In this document: piece by piece, positions 42,701 to 56,800 of the stretch
Position numbering within the stretch: the stretch's first letter is position 1
Layout of the letters: every line of letters begins with the position of its first letter
NCBI GenBank assembly: GCA_026874595.1
Contig: CM049309.1
Coordinates: 19,657,576-19,721,575 of the forward strand
Reading direction: 5' to 3'
DNA length: 64,000 bases
DNA from: Sipunculus nudus
Lineage: Eukaryota; Annelida; Sipuncula; Golfingiida; Sipunculidae
The notes under the pieces: model-generated
Databases searched by the model: none
What the model was told of the DNA's origin: nothing
What the model saw: the letters and a program-made list of their open reading frames with translations, nothing else
Position numbers and translations under genes: made by a program

Positions 42701-45700
42701 AAACTGGCCAGAATCGGACTCCCATGAGTCTTTTTGTTAAGGTGAGTGGTCGTCAAACTGCCCAGAATGGGACTCCCAAGAGTCTGTTAGTTAGGGTAAG
42801 TGGTCGTCAGAGTCCACACTGCCCTGAACCGGACTTCCAAGAGTCTGTTTGTTAGGGAAAGTGGTCGTCAGAGGCACTACTGCCCAGAACCGGACTCCCA
42901 AGAGTTTGTTGGTTAGGGTGAGTGGTCATCAAAATCCATATTGCCTGGATTCGGACTCCACAGAGTCTGTTGGTCAGGGCAAGTGGTCATCCCAGTCAAC
43001 ACTACCTAGAATCGGACTCCCAGGTGTCTGTTGGTTAGGGTTAGTGGTCGTCACACTGGCCATAATCGGATCCCCAAGAGTCTGTTGGTTAGGGTTAGTG
43101 GTCATCACTACCACATTGCCAAGAATCTGTTGGTTAGGGTTAGTGGTCGTTACGCCTTCCCATCGGACTCCAAGGTGTCTGTTCGTTAGTGATAATGTTC
43201 GTTACACTGCCCAGAATTTGACTCCCAAGTGTCTGTTGGTCAGGGTTAGTGGTCGTCATACTGTCAAGAATCGGACCCCCAAGAGTCTGTTTGTTTGAGT
43301 TAGTGGTCGTCACAGTCCACACTGGCCAAAACCGGACTCCCAAGAGTCTGTTGGTAAGGTTTAGTGGTCGTCATACTGCCTAGAATCGGACCCCTAAAAG
43401 TCTGTTGGTTTGAGTTAGTGGTCGTCACAGTCCACACTGGCCAGAACCGGACTCCCAAGAGTCTGTTGGTCAGGGATAGTGGTAGTCATACTGCCAAGAA
43501 TCGGACCCCCAAAAGTCTGTTGGTCAGGGTAAGTGGTCGTCACACTGCCAAGAATTGGACTCTCAAGAGTCTGTTAGTTAGGGTAAGTGGTCGTCAGAGT
43601 CCACACTGCCCTGAACCGGACTTCCAAGAGTCTGTTTGTTAGGGAAAGTGGTCGTCAGAGGCACTACTGCCCAGAACCGGACTCCCAAGAGTTTGTTGGT
43701 TAGGGTGAGTGGTCTTCAAAATCCATAATGCCTGGATTCGGACTCCCAAGAGTCTGTTGGTCAGGGCAAGTGGTCATCCCAGTCAACACTACCTAGAATC
43801 GGACTCCCAGGTGTCTGTTGGTTAGGGTTAGTGGTCGTCACACTGGCCATAATCGGATCCCCAAGAGTCTGTTGGTTAGGGTTAGTGGTCATCACTACCA
43901 CATTGCCAAGAATCTGTTGGTTAGGGTTAGTGGTCGTTACGCCTTCCCATCGGACTCCAAGGTGTCTGTTCGTTAGTGATAATGTTCGTTACACTGCCCA
44001 GAATTTGACTCCCAAGTGTCTGTTGGTCAGGGTTAGTGGTCGTCATACTGTCAAGAATCGGACCCCCAAGAGTCTGTTGGTTTGAGTAAGTGGTCGTCAC
44101 AGTCCACACTGGCCAAAACCGGACTCCCAAGAGTCTGTTGGTAAGGTTTAGTGGTCGTCATACTGCCTAGAATCGGACCCCTAAAAGTCTGTTGGTTTGA
44201 GTTAGTGGTCGTCACAGTCCACACTGGCCAGAACCGGACTCCCAAGAGTCTGTTGGTCAGGGATAGTGGTAGTCATACTGCCAAGAATCGGACCCCCAAA
44301 AGTCTGTTGGTCAGGGTAAGTGGTCGTCACACTGCCAAGAATTGGACTCTCAAGAGTCTGTTAGTTAGGGTAAGTGGTCGTCAGAGTCCACACTGCCCTG
44401 AACCGGACTTCCAAGAGTCTGTTTGTTAGGGTAAGGGGTCGTCATACTGCCCATAACCGGATCCAAAGAGTCTGTTGGTTACGGTCAGTGGTCATCACAG
44501 TCCAACCTGTCTAGAATCGGACTTCCAAGTGTTTGTTGGTTATGGTAAGTGATCTTCACCCTACACAGAATCGGACTCCCAAGAGTCTGTTGGTTAGGGT
44601 TATTGGTCATCACTACCACACTGCCCAGAATCTGACTCCGAAGGAAGGGTCTGTTGGTTAGGGTAAGTGGTCTGGTCACACTGCCTAGAATTGGACTCCC
44701 AAGAGTCTGATGATTAGGGTTAGTGGTCATCACCACCACACTGCCCGGAATCGGACTCCGAAGGTGCTCTTGCTTAAAGTTACTGGTCTCGTCACACTGC
44801 CCAGAATTATACTCCCAAGAGCCTGTTGGTTAGGATTTGTGGTCATCACAGTCAACACTGCCCAGAATTGGACTCCCAAGAGTCTGTTGGTTAAGGTTAG
44901 TGGTCGTTACATTGCCCAGAATTGGACGCTCAAGCGTTTGTTGATAAGGGTTAGTGGTCTCGTCACACTGACCAGAATCGGACTCCCAAGGGCCTCTTGG
45001 GTAGGGTTAGTGGTTATCACAGTCAACACTGCCAAGAATCGGACTCCCAAGAGTCTGTTGGTCAGGGCAAGTGGTCATCACAGTCAACACTGCCTAGAAT
45101 CGGACTCCCAGGTGTCTGTTGGTTAGGGTGAGTGGTCATCACAATCCATACTGCCTAGAATCGGACTCCCAAGAGTCTGTTGGTCAGGGCAAGTGGTCAT
45201 CACAGTCAACACTGCCTAGAATCGGACTCCCAGGTGTCTGTTGGTTAGGGTGAGTGGTCATCACAATCCATACTGCCTAGAATCGGACTCCCAAGAGTCT
45301 GTTGGTCAGGGCAAGTGGTCATCACAGTCAACACTGCCTAGAATCGGACTCCCAGGTGTCTGTTGGTTAGGGTGAGTGGTCATCACAATCCATACTGCCT
45401 AGAATCGGACTCCCAAGAGTCTGTTGGTCAGGGCAAATGGTCATCACAGTCAACACTGCCTAGAATCGGACTCCCAGGTGTCTGTTGGTTAGGGTTAGTG
45501 GTCGTCACACTGGCCATAATTGGATCCCCAAGAGTCTGTTGGTTAGGGTTAGTGGTCATCACAACCACATTGCCAAGAATCTGGTGGTTAGGGTAAGTGG
45601 TCGTTACGCCTTCCCATCGGACTCCCAGGTGTCTGTTCGTTAGTGATAATGTTCGTTACACTGCCCAGAATCGGACTCCAAAGTGTCTGTTGGTCAGGGT

Positions 45701-48700
45701 AAGTGGTCGTCATACTGCCAAGAATCGGACCCCCAAGAGTCTGTTGGTTTGAGTTAGTGGTCGCCAAAGTCCACCCTGGCCAGAACCGGACTTCCAAGAG
45801 TCTGTTGGTCAGGGTTAGTGGTCGTCACACTGCCAAGAATTGGACTCTCAAGAGTGTGTTGGTTAGAGTTGGAGGTCATCACTACAACAATGCCGAGAAT
45901 CGGACTTCCAAGAATCTGATGGTTAGGGTTAGTGGTCGTCACACTGGCCAGAATCGGACTCCCATGAGTTTCTTTGTTAAGGTGAGTGGTCGTCATACCG
46001 CCCAGAATGGGACTCCCAAGACTCTGTTAAATAGGGTAAGTGGTCGTCAGAGTCCACACTGCCCTGAACCGGACTTCCAAGAGTCTGTTTGTTAGGGTAA
46101 GTGGTCGTCAGAGGCACTACTGCCCAAAACCGGACTCCCAAGAGTTTTTTGGTTAGGGTGAGTGGTCATCACAATCCTTACTGCCTAGAATCGGACTCCC
46201 AAGTGTCTGTTGGTCAGGGCAAATGGTCATCCCAGTCAACACTGCCTTGAATCGGACTCCCAGGTGTCTGTTGGTTAGGGTTAGTGGTCGTCACACTGGC
46301 CATAATCGGATCCCCAAGAGTCTGATGGTTAGGGTTAGTGGTCATCACTACCACATTGCCAAGAATCTGTTGGTTAGGGTTAGTGGTCGTTACGCCTTCC
46401 CATCGGACTCCTAGTTGTCTGTTCGTTAGTGATAATGTTCGTTACACTGCCCAGAATCGGACTCCCAAGTGTCTGTTGGTCAGGGTTAGTGGTCGTCATA
46501 CTGTCAAGAATCGGACCCCTAAGAGTCTGTTGGTTTGAGTTAGTGGTCGTCACAGTCCACACTGGCCAGAACCGGACTCCCAAGAGTCTGTTGGTCAGGG
46601 TTAGTGGTCGTCATACTGCCAAGAATCGGACCCCCAAGAGTCTGTTGGTTTGAGTTAGTGGTCGTCAAAGTCCACCCTGGCCAGAACCGGACTTCCAAGA
46701 GTCTGTTGATCAGGGTTAGTGGTCGTCACACTGCCAAGAATTGGACTCTCAAGAGTGTGTTTGTTGGAGTTGGTGGTCATCACTACCACAATGCCCAGAA
46801 TCGGACTTCCAAGAATCTGATGGTAAGTGGTCGTCAAACTGCCAAGAATTGGACTCTCAAGAGTCTGTTGGATTGAGTTAGTGGTCGTCACAGTCCACAC
46901 TGGCCAGAACCGGACTCCCAAGAGTCTGTTGGTCAGGGTTAGTGGTCGTCATACTGCCAAGAATCGGACCCCCAAGAGTCTGTTGGTCAGGGTTAGTGGT
47001 CGTCACACTGCCAAGAATTGGACTCTCAAGAGTGTGTTGGTTAGAGTTGGTGGTCATCACTACCACAATGTCCAGAATCGGACTTCCAAGAATCTGATGG
47101 TTAGGGTTAGTGGTCATCACTACCACATTGCCAAGAATCTGTTGGTTAGGGTTAGTGGTCGTTACGCCTTCCCATCGGACTCCTAGTTGTCTGTTCGTTA
47201 GTGATAATGTTCGTTACACTGCCCAGAATCGGACTCCCAAGTGTCTGTTGGTCAGGGTTAGTGGTCGTCATACTGTCAAGAATCGGACCCCTAAGAGTCT
47301 GTTGGTTTGAGTTAGTGGTCGTCACAGTCCACACTGGCCAGAACCGGACTCCCAAGAGTCTGTTGGTCAGGGTTAGTGGTCGTCATACTGCCAAGAATCG
47401 GACCCCCAAGAGTCTGTTGGTTTGAGTTAGTGGTCGTCAAAGTCCACCCTGGCCAGAACCGGACTTCCAAGAGTCTGTTGATCAGGGTTAGTGGTCGTCA
47501 CACTGCCAAGAATTGGACTCTCAAGAGTGTGTTTGTTAGAGTTGGTGGTCATCACTACCACAATGCCCAGAATCGGACTTCCAAGAATCTGATGGTAAGT
47601 GGTCGTCAAACTGCCAAGAATTGGACTCTCAAGAGTCTGTTGGATTGAGTTAGTGGTCGTCACAGTCCACACTGGCCAGAACCGGACTCCCAAGAGTCTG
47701 TTGGTCAGGGTTAGTGGTCGTCATACTGCCAAGAATCGGACCCCCAAGAGTCTGTTGGTCAGGGTTAGTGGTCGTCACACTGCCAAGAATTGGACTCTCA
47801 AGAGTGTGTTGGTTAGAGTTGGTGGTCATCACTACCACAATGTCCAGAATCGGACTTCCAAGAATCTGATGGTTAGGGTTAGTGGTCGTCACACTGGCCA
47901 GAATGGGACTCCCAAGAGTCTGTTTGTTAGGGTTAGTGGTCGTCAGAGGCACTACTGCCCAGAACCGGACTCCCAAGAGTCTGTTGGTTAGGGTTAGTGG
48001 TCGTCAGAGTTCACACTGCCGTGAACCAGACTCCCAAGAGTCAGTAGGTTAGGGTGAGTGGTCGTCACAGTCCACACTGCCCATAACCGGACTCCCTAGA
48101 GTTTGTTTGTTAGGGTTAGTGGTCGTCAGAGGCACTACTGCCCAGAACCGGACTCCCAAGAGTCTGTTGGTTAGGGTTAGTGGTCGTCAGAGTTCACACT
48201 GCCGTGAACCGGACTCCTAAGAGTCTGTTTGTTAGGGTTAGTGGTCGTTGGAGTCAATACTGCTTAGAACCGGACTCGTAAGATTCTATTGGTTAGGGTA
48301 AGTGGTCGTGTGAGTTCACACTGCGGTGAACCGGACTCCCAAGAGTTGGTTAGGGTTACACATATGGCGCAGGGAGCAATGTAGTGAAGAAATTAATGTA
48401 GCCCGTTCAAGTTCGTTTGATAAGAACTATTTCAAGGCAATAAGGTACATAAACATGGCTGTTTTGGGGTAAGGCATTCACGGAATAAGTAATATTTTGT
48501 GTTAAACGCATGTGAAATGTAAACAGAAGGTGATTCCTTGAAATGTAACAAATTTTGATTTTAAGGTTTTACAGTTTAGACACGTAGAGTAAAAACGTCC
48601 TCTGGCGGAAGAGTGGCTCGAACCACAATTTGTCGTTCACAGAGTTCGTAGAAGAATATATTTTTTTGGTTTGGCTCAGTAAAAATTTGGAACGAGAAAT

Positions 48701-50763
48701 ACGATAATAACTTCGATAATGATCATTTATTTTATATTGTAATTCTGTTTCTAATTCAAACATTTAGAAAATGTTTTCAGTGTAGAAAGAAAAAATTTAA
48801 GACATTTAAACCCAGAGAAAATATATGTTTGATTGCAATTAATTGAACTTATATCAATTAAAATAATGTTTGTTCACTAGAAAGGAAATGCACTTGAAAA
48901 ATTTTATGCAGAAAAAAAAAACTGAAATGGCCATGCTAAAAGGTAGTCTACGCATGCATATGGACTACTCATGCGCACAACGCATGAGTGGAAACAATCC
49001 AGTTAAAACAAAAATGTAATTACAGATAAGAACGTTATCATGGAAACAGTTTAAAACTGTGCAGAGCGATTTTTTTCTACGCATACGGGCGCTGTATATC
49101 GAAACTGGCTTTAGGTCTAAAATGAAAAGTACCCGAATTTTTAGGTAAACTACACAAAAGAGCGGCGTTGGCGGAGGTATGCACTTTCTCGGGTGATCTG
49201 TAGTGCTGCTTGTTTCTGCAGCTGGTAGAGAGCATTTACCTGTGTGGTAGCGTTGTTCCTAGTCCCGGCACAGGCCGCGTGGCACGCACTGTAGTACATT
49301 TGACCATCTGTACCGCACACTGGATCAAACTCAACCATCGGGCACGAGCAGTTTACATTACACGGAACGGTCAAGGTCACACTGGAAGGTCAAATATACA
49401 GGGACCGGTCAAGGTCACACTACGCTCCAAATTTTAAATCTGAAGAAAAAGTTTGCTCACTTATTGCTGGATATAATTTAAAAAGGTGTAGCTTTATAAT
49501 CAGTTCTAAATTTAAAAATGGATCGAAAAATATACTCACTTGTCTCCATGACGACCAGCTATGGGTATCTCTGAGCAGCCAAGAAAGATAAGCCCAAACG
49601 ACGCCAGGAGTGCCACTGTTGCCATGGAAGCAACGAGGCGGGTGTAGTTAAATACTGTGTGGGTTTTCATTTTTGATGTACAAGCTCCACTAATCATAGA
49701 CGCGGCGAGGCTCGTGACGGACGGGACTAATCCTGTTAATAATGAAATAATTGATTCAGCAGTGTTGACCTGTTTCAAAGTGAGCAGAAAGTAATAATTA
49801 CTCTGTTAGTGTAACTTCAGAATTTTAAATTTCAAAGGCAAAAAATTCTCTCAAGATATAAAGAAAAAAAAACATTCAATTAAACAATCCTATTAAATAT
49901 TTGAATATAATGTGAAACTTGTGTAATAAGAACACATATGGGACTGGCAAAAAGTGCTTTTAATTCACAGGTGGTCTCATAGACAGGTCAATTATAATCA
50001 AAGTGAATACATTTGGTTTATTCAAGGTTGGTCTTAATAGACAAGTGGTCTTATTAGACAAGTGGTCTTATTAGACAGGTGGTCTTTACGACAGGTTGCA
50101 CTGTAAATATAAAATAAACGTTTCATTATTGACTATATAATATCACTTTAGAATCATTTTAGTACATTATTCACTATTTGATAAATAGTTTATCTGAGGT
50201 CTCCTTGCTGTGAAGAGAGAAAAGCACTATTGTGCAAGTAGTCTCATACACAGACACACGGTAGCCCTTTGCAATCCCCCGGTGAGCCCGTGGAAGAGGC
50301 TAATTTTGCAAGTTACCTCCGAGAATACTGGCCATGTAGGCAGACTGTTGAAATTGGACCTCAAGGTATTTCAGTAGAAATATTAAATATCCAATCTGCA
50401 TCAGGTCCAGGTATAAACCGAAAGCGAAGAGCACGTAAACCTCATTAGTGGCCAGGCGCTTCAGAGCTCGTGGTAGATCTGAAAAAAAAAAGACTGATAA
50501 AATAAAAAAAATCAACATCCGATATGAAATTTATTTGTCGACCACAGACATTAAGTTAAGTGAACATTGTTTTCAGGGTTTAAACATTTAAAATCCGGAC
50601 ATAAATAAACGTCACATCTAAACGGAATAACTCATGGTAAACACTCTTGTGTTCTTATATTCATAATTGAAAAAAAAGATGTTTTGTAATGACAAAGACT
50701 TTAAGTCTTCCACACTAGACAGCCTGTACGAATTATGCCTGTAAGACTTTAATGAATTCGTGT

Positions 50764-50805
<42 letters not shown>

Positions 50806-53800
50806 CAGAGAGGGAACCACCTGACATGTCTTCGTTCAAAGTCGGCACAAAAGCGTCACTTTCTCTTTCAGTATTATCTGCAGACTTGTCCCCTTGATGA
50901 TGCTCAAACTCTCTCGGAAACATGAACATAGGTATGCTCAGACAAGCAACTGCGCATGCGGTGATGACGTAACCAAGCCACCATGCTCCGATCCACATTG
51001 GATGCTCGGGGGTCAGGTCAGTGTCTGTATAATATGGTACATACAACAACTACAGATAAAATAAAACAACCCCCCAAAAAAGCCCGATTTCGGTATAATT
51101 ATTATTTTTTTTTTCTTTTTCTTTTTTTCTTCTTTTTTTCCTTTTCTTTTCTCGAAAGATGTCTCAGAATACTGTATATAATTTTTTTTTATATTATCCT
51201 TTTTATCATCGACATCTCCCGGAACTTGATATACAGACATGTACATGCATGCAATAACGACAAAGTGTCCACAAAGATAAGGGTATTTTTCCTTAAAAGA
51301 AAACTAATTACATCGGCAGATTAATGGCTCTCCAATTTTGGTAAATGCACTTTCACTGTATTATTTTCCGCGACCAATCTTTCCATACTTTCGATGGTAC
51401 AGACTTTCTTTAAGAAAAATGACAGAGGCGGGGTTTCTTTATCCCGGCTTTTGAATAACACAAACATATAAATCAATATGAAGATATCAATAAGCGTTTT
51501 CCTTTCATTTTCAACATCACAACCAACATATACAATCTTTGGACAGAGTGCGGGTAACATGATTCCAAATTTTCCGGCCCACGTCTGAATTTGATTATAG
51601 AATGTAACAGCAACATGACATTCACAAAAAAGATGAACCGATGATTCAATATCAGTAAAACAATAAGAGCATTTATTGGTTTCAGATATTTTCCATGTAA
51701 ATAACAATTCATTGGTTGCTAGAATATTATGCAGTATTTTAAATTGAAATTCATGCAGATACATATCACGAGTTGTATAGAGTACATGAAGTGCAGCATC
51801 TTTCAAAGTTAATTTGTCGTTAAATAAATTTTGGAGTTTCTTTATAACTATTGGTTCTGATGTTTTATTTCGCAGAATATGGGTGTATAAGTGCTTAAAT
51901 CCCAACTTGGTCAACTCAAAAATCCTACCACTGATTGGTATTTTCAGCTGATTTGAGACATAACTATTAAAATCTTGAACATCATTGTTATTTTTCAAGA
52001 TTGTAATCCATTGCTGTGGTATTGCCTTTTGAATGGAAATCCAGTATAGATACAATTTTTGTATTCTTTGCTGGAACAGTCAACTATTTCTGATAGATAT
52101 TTTAAAGAGCCATCGGCGTTATATAGATGATACAGAAAACGTCTCCCTATTTTATCTAGAAAACCAAAATAGACAGATTTTTTATCAACTTTGATGTATT
52201 GATTATTCCAAATTTGCTGCAGAATAACTACCTCCGCAGATTGTGGGTCAGTAGATGTATACTTATCCCAGACGGCGAAACAATGACTGTAGAATTTAGA
52301 AATTTTTCGTGTGATACAACTAATATCAAAAGTAACCCCCATGTTTTCTATACCACCCACTCTCTGTAGATAGAAATTAGGTACAACTGTGCTTTTTAAA
52401 TTTGCCAAGTGTTTTAATCTGATCAGCCAAGATATTCTTTGACATTCTAAAATAGTCTAAACATCTGGTAATTTTATACCTCCATTTTCTGATTCACTTA
52501 TCAGCACATCATATTTAATTTTCGGCTTCCGGCCATACCATATAAAATCAACAATGCAGTTTTTCACCTTTTTGATAAAACGCCTTGGGGGTTCAAGAAT
52601 AATCATAGTGTACATTAGTTTTGATATTCCGAAGGTTTTAATTATCGTGTTTCGCCCAAATATTGTCAGCCCTCTCGATTTCCACATATTAAACGTTCTT
52701 AAAATATTATTATAAACTTTTTCAAAATTCAACTCGTATGACAAAATCATCCCTGTATGTAAACCATATACCTAGGATTTTTATAGCATCGGAATGAAGG
52801 GCAACCCATTTGATATTGTTTGAATATTCTAGCGTGTTCTTTCTCCTTCCCATCCAAGCGGCTTCACATTTGTTGAAATTCACATTCACTGAAGATATCA
52901 TTGAAAAATCATTTAAAATTTGCAGTTATGCCCCCATTGATTTCAAGTCTTTTAAAAAGAATGTGCTTTCATCGGCAAAGAGACATTGTTTTAATTCAGT
53001 GCCGTTTATGACGATACCTTTGACCAAGTTGGATTGACGGACCATAATTGCCAATATTTCAATCACCAACAAAAATAAGTAAGGCGCCAACGGATCACCT
53101 TGTCTTGTTCCTCGCTCTAATTTAAAATACCCTGTGGTATAACCGTTGTTTATTATGCAGCTTTCTAATCCGTTATGTAATAATTTAATCCAATCAATAA
53201 ATGTATTTTCAAATCAAAATTTACGTAATACAGTAAATAAAAATACATAATCAATTGAGTCGAACTCTGCCGCAAAATCGACGGCAAATAAGACAGATAT
53301 CTCATTTTCTATATAACAATAGTCTATTATATCGCTGATCAGTCGAGTTGTATCAGATATCTTTCGATCCTTCATAAAAGCAGTTAGATCCTCGCCTATA
53401 AGACTAGGTAATACTCTCTTAATTCGTCTAACTAGAATTTTACTTAAAATTTTGGAATCAACATTAACTAAACTAATGGGTCTCCATGATGATAAGTGTC
53501 TATTGTCTTTACCAGGCTTCTCTTTCAACGTAATAACAGCTTGTCTTTGACTTGTCGTCAATAATCCCTCTTCAAAACATACATTAAAACATTCCAAAAG
53601 GTCATCTCCTAAACAATCGAAAAAGGTTAAGTAAAACTCATTAGGCAGACCGTCGTTTCCTAGCGTCTTGTTATTTTTCATCTCATTTAAGGCCTCTATT
53701 ATTTCAGTTTTGGTAACAATACCTTCACATAATTTAGATTCATTTTCGGATAATTTGGGCATGTTCAAATTAGAAATGACATCTAAACAATCTATTTCAT

Positions 53801-56800
53801 CAATATCTCTTTCCCTAGCATACTTTTTTTCTGAAAAAATAATTTGATTTCTTCCATGATGCGAACTGGATTTGTGATTTCATTATTAGATATAAATAGT
53901 TTCCTTATCGTTGTTTTCTTTTTATTATGTTTCTGCATATTAAGAAAAAAATTAGAGCTACGTTCGCCCTCCTTAAACCACTGTACTCTAGATCTGACTA
54001 TCAGTCCTTGGGTATGTTTCTCATAATATTCTTCAACTTCTTTTCTTATATGATTATACTTTATATGGTTACATGAGTTGGCTGATAATTCATTTTCCGC
54101 TTGCAGAAGTTGTTGTTCTAGGAAACGTAATTTCCTTCTTTCATTTTTTTTTGTTTATTCTTACAATATCTCATAGTAAATGTTTTTATTTTAAACTTTA
54201 TATATTCCCACCGTTGTTTTGCTTTAAGTCCATTTTCCTCCTCGGTTCTCACTACTTTGATATATTCTTTCATTTCTTTTATATAATTCTGATCTTGTTG
54301 GAGGGAGAGATTAAACTTCCAGTGGGACGGTCCGTGTGTAAGGTTATTTATTGAACATATATCTGCGATAACAGCTGAATGATCAGTCAAGACAGCTGGA
54401 ATAATTTGCACATCTTTTACAATGGTATTTAATTCAGAACTAACCAATAAGAGGTCCAATCTACGCTGTTTGAAGGGATTGAAAGATCGCCATGTATAGT
54501 TACGAGTAGACGGATTTCGAATCCTCCACAGGTCAATGAGATCAAAATTAGATTTAAAAAAATTCATGAATTTAACGGATTTTATTTTTAGACTATAATT
54601 TTTTTCCCCTGCGTCGAGACTTGATAGGCACATGTTAAAATCCCCACCCCATATAATTTGTGTCTCTTGATCTGTAACCATGTTTTGCAAATATTCTCTC
54701 ACAATATTGAAAAATAATATTTGTTGATGTTCCGTGTTTGGGACATAAGTATTTAAAATAATAAACAAAGAACCTTGAATATTCGCTTTTATAAAAAAAA
54801 AGTCCATGCTCATCTATTTTACTTTCAATTTCAGCAAAATTAAGATTATTTCCAATAAGTGTTAATACACCCCTTGCTAGGTTAGTTCTGTGAGAAAAGA
54901 AGGTGAAACCAGGCCAGTCTTTTCTCCATTCATTTTCTATGTCCTCAGTACAGTGTGCTTCCTGTAGAAACATAATGCTATCCGCACCTCTTTTGTTTTG
55001 TAACCAATTATATAACTCCCGTCTTTTCTTATTATTTCTAATACCCCGCACATTTAAGGTGACAATAGAGAATTTTAGCATAGGTCGGTTTTCTTAATAA
55101 AAAAAAATATATAAATAGTGATTTCCTTTTTTTACAGTATTTAAACATTTTTCCCGCTTCCATGTAATTTGTTTATTACACTCACGGATCTCATTTTCTC
55201 ATATGTAAAGACACTGCCTATTCCAATGTAATGTTAATAAGGTACAAGAGAATATAACAAAGCAGTGGCATGTAAATGCCTGAATGAATTTAACAAAGTA
55301 ATTATATATATAAATAAATGAATAAGTGTATATGTGTTTTAGTATGGCGCCTTTCGGGCGAATATATCCGGTTATTATCCCGAATAGTGCCGAATTCTGA
55401 AAAGGAATAATTGAATAAGAGAAAGCAATCTTATTTCTGCGTTGAATTTCAGATCGAATAACTCAATCTGACAGAAGCCGAAAAGAATGTTTTAAGAGAA
55501 ACAAGGGGACAGGAAGACCGGCTCCTTCTATTTTTATATTTCAGATAAAAGTCGGTTAAATAAGACATATTCAAGGTGAATTTACGCAGATCGTTATCTC
55601 AAAGTGAAAAAAAACTATCCAAAGTGAATAATTAACCTTTTGTAACATATCTTTAACATGTATACAGATTGGTGATAAACAATCGAGGTCACCTGTTGAC
55701 TCTCATTACCTTGGAGTAGACGTGAGTTAGGGTTGTACTCTGGTGTGTTGGACACCCAGGGATTGAGCAAACGTAATGGGTGGATTACGTCTCAACTCCT
55801 CTAGTCAAGCATAAAATTTTGTGCCGGCAGTGAATCGCAGTACCTTTGATGTGCGATCTCTCACGAAAACAACACCATCCTTTGTCCAACAATCGTTAAT
55901 GAGGTTGTCACGCTTCATGCTTTGAGCCGAACGGAGCATATTCAGTCTAGTCTTTGTGAGATCCTCATTCAAATAGAGACCTTTACCCTGATCCCCGGCC
56001 ACTCTGAGGCGAGCTTTGCCTTTCATGAAAGCCAGTTTTGTTTTGTCGGACAAAATCTTGACAAGAATAGGTCTCGGCTTGCCCCCTGGCAGGGGTCTAC
56101 CTGTTCTATGGGACCTGTCAATATCGTCCTTACTGATATGAACATCCATCAGATTCTTGGCCATGTCTATAACTAATTTGTCGATGTCCTCACCCCTATT
56201 CTCAGCCCATGTATTTGTTATCCTAACAGATTTTCTCCTCGAATACTGTTGTTGACTGTCAATTTCATCTTTCATCTCGCAAACTGTGTTCTCCAAGTCC
56301 ATCACACGTGTTGTAAGTTGTTCAACTTTCTGTATATAGTCTTTCAACTTTTCCTCAACCGCTGCATCCACGATAGTTTTCAATGAAGTTTTAATAACTT
56401 CAGATTTCAGAGCTGCCTCTAAATATTTTGTAAATTTATCACAGTCACTTATCACAATAGTCTGATCACGTCCAGTTTGTTTTGGTTTTTGGCTTAAATT
56501 AGACAGAGGATATTCATCAGAGGATTGATCCATATCACTCATATTGATATCTTTATTTGGACATTTTTTATCTTAATGGAATGAATTACTACCAGAGGAG
56601 TCGCTATGAACTCGTTTCTTATCTTGGTTACACCGGATAGTGGTATAATGATTTCGGTATAATTAGTATCATTAAGCCGAAACACGCTGCACTGCCAGTC
56701 CTTGGGTTAAACATGGTAATCAACTAAACTAACCACATGAATTGTCTAAAATGCAAAAGATGCAGCTTATCCCCGTTAGTGATTCATTCACCTGGACAGT

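Larger units (their letters stand above)
51200..56600 (-). mobile_element. L1/Tx1-clade LINE, near full length, inside OATP intron 2
   Basis: ORF1 (56542-55805) is followed by a 720-base spacer and then an ORF2 region (55081-51321) with endonuclease, reverse transcriptase and a C-terminal zinc-knuckle-like motif. It lies in the same orientation as the host gene. A T-rich plus-strand tract at about 51103-51152 may include the poly(A) end. I could not identify the exact ends or a target duplication. The 5' UTR may extend beyond 56600. Confidence 0.85.

Noticed and set aside
41833-48359. Many open frames of 60-160 codons on both strands
   Set aside because: They are translations of a tandem repeat whose units lack stops. 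Their positions shift with the repeat period, and they have no domain, start context or splice sites.
41833-48359. Possible CRISPR array because of regular repeats
   Set aside because: The units vary, there are no unique spacers, and the setting is an intron of an animal gene.
52810-54354. Plus-strand open frames of 60-93 codons
   Set aside because: They are antisense shadows of the LINE ORF2.
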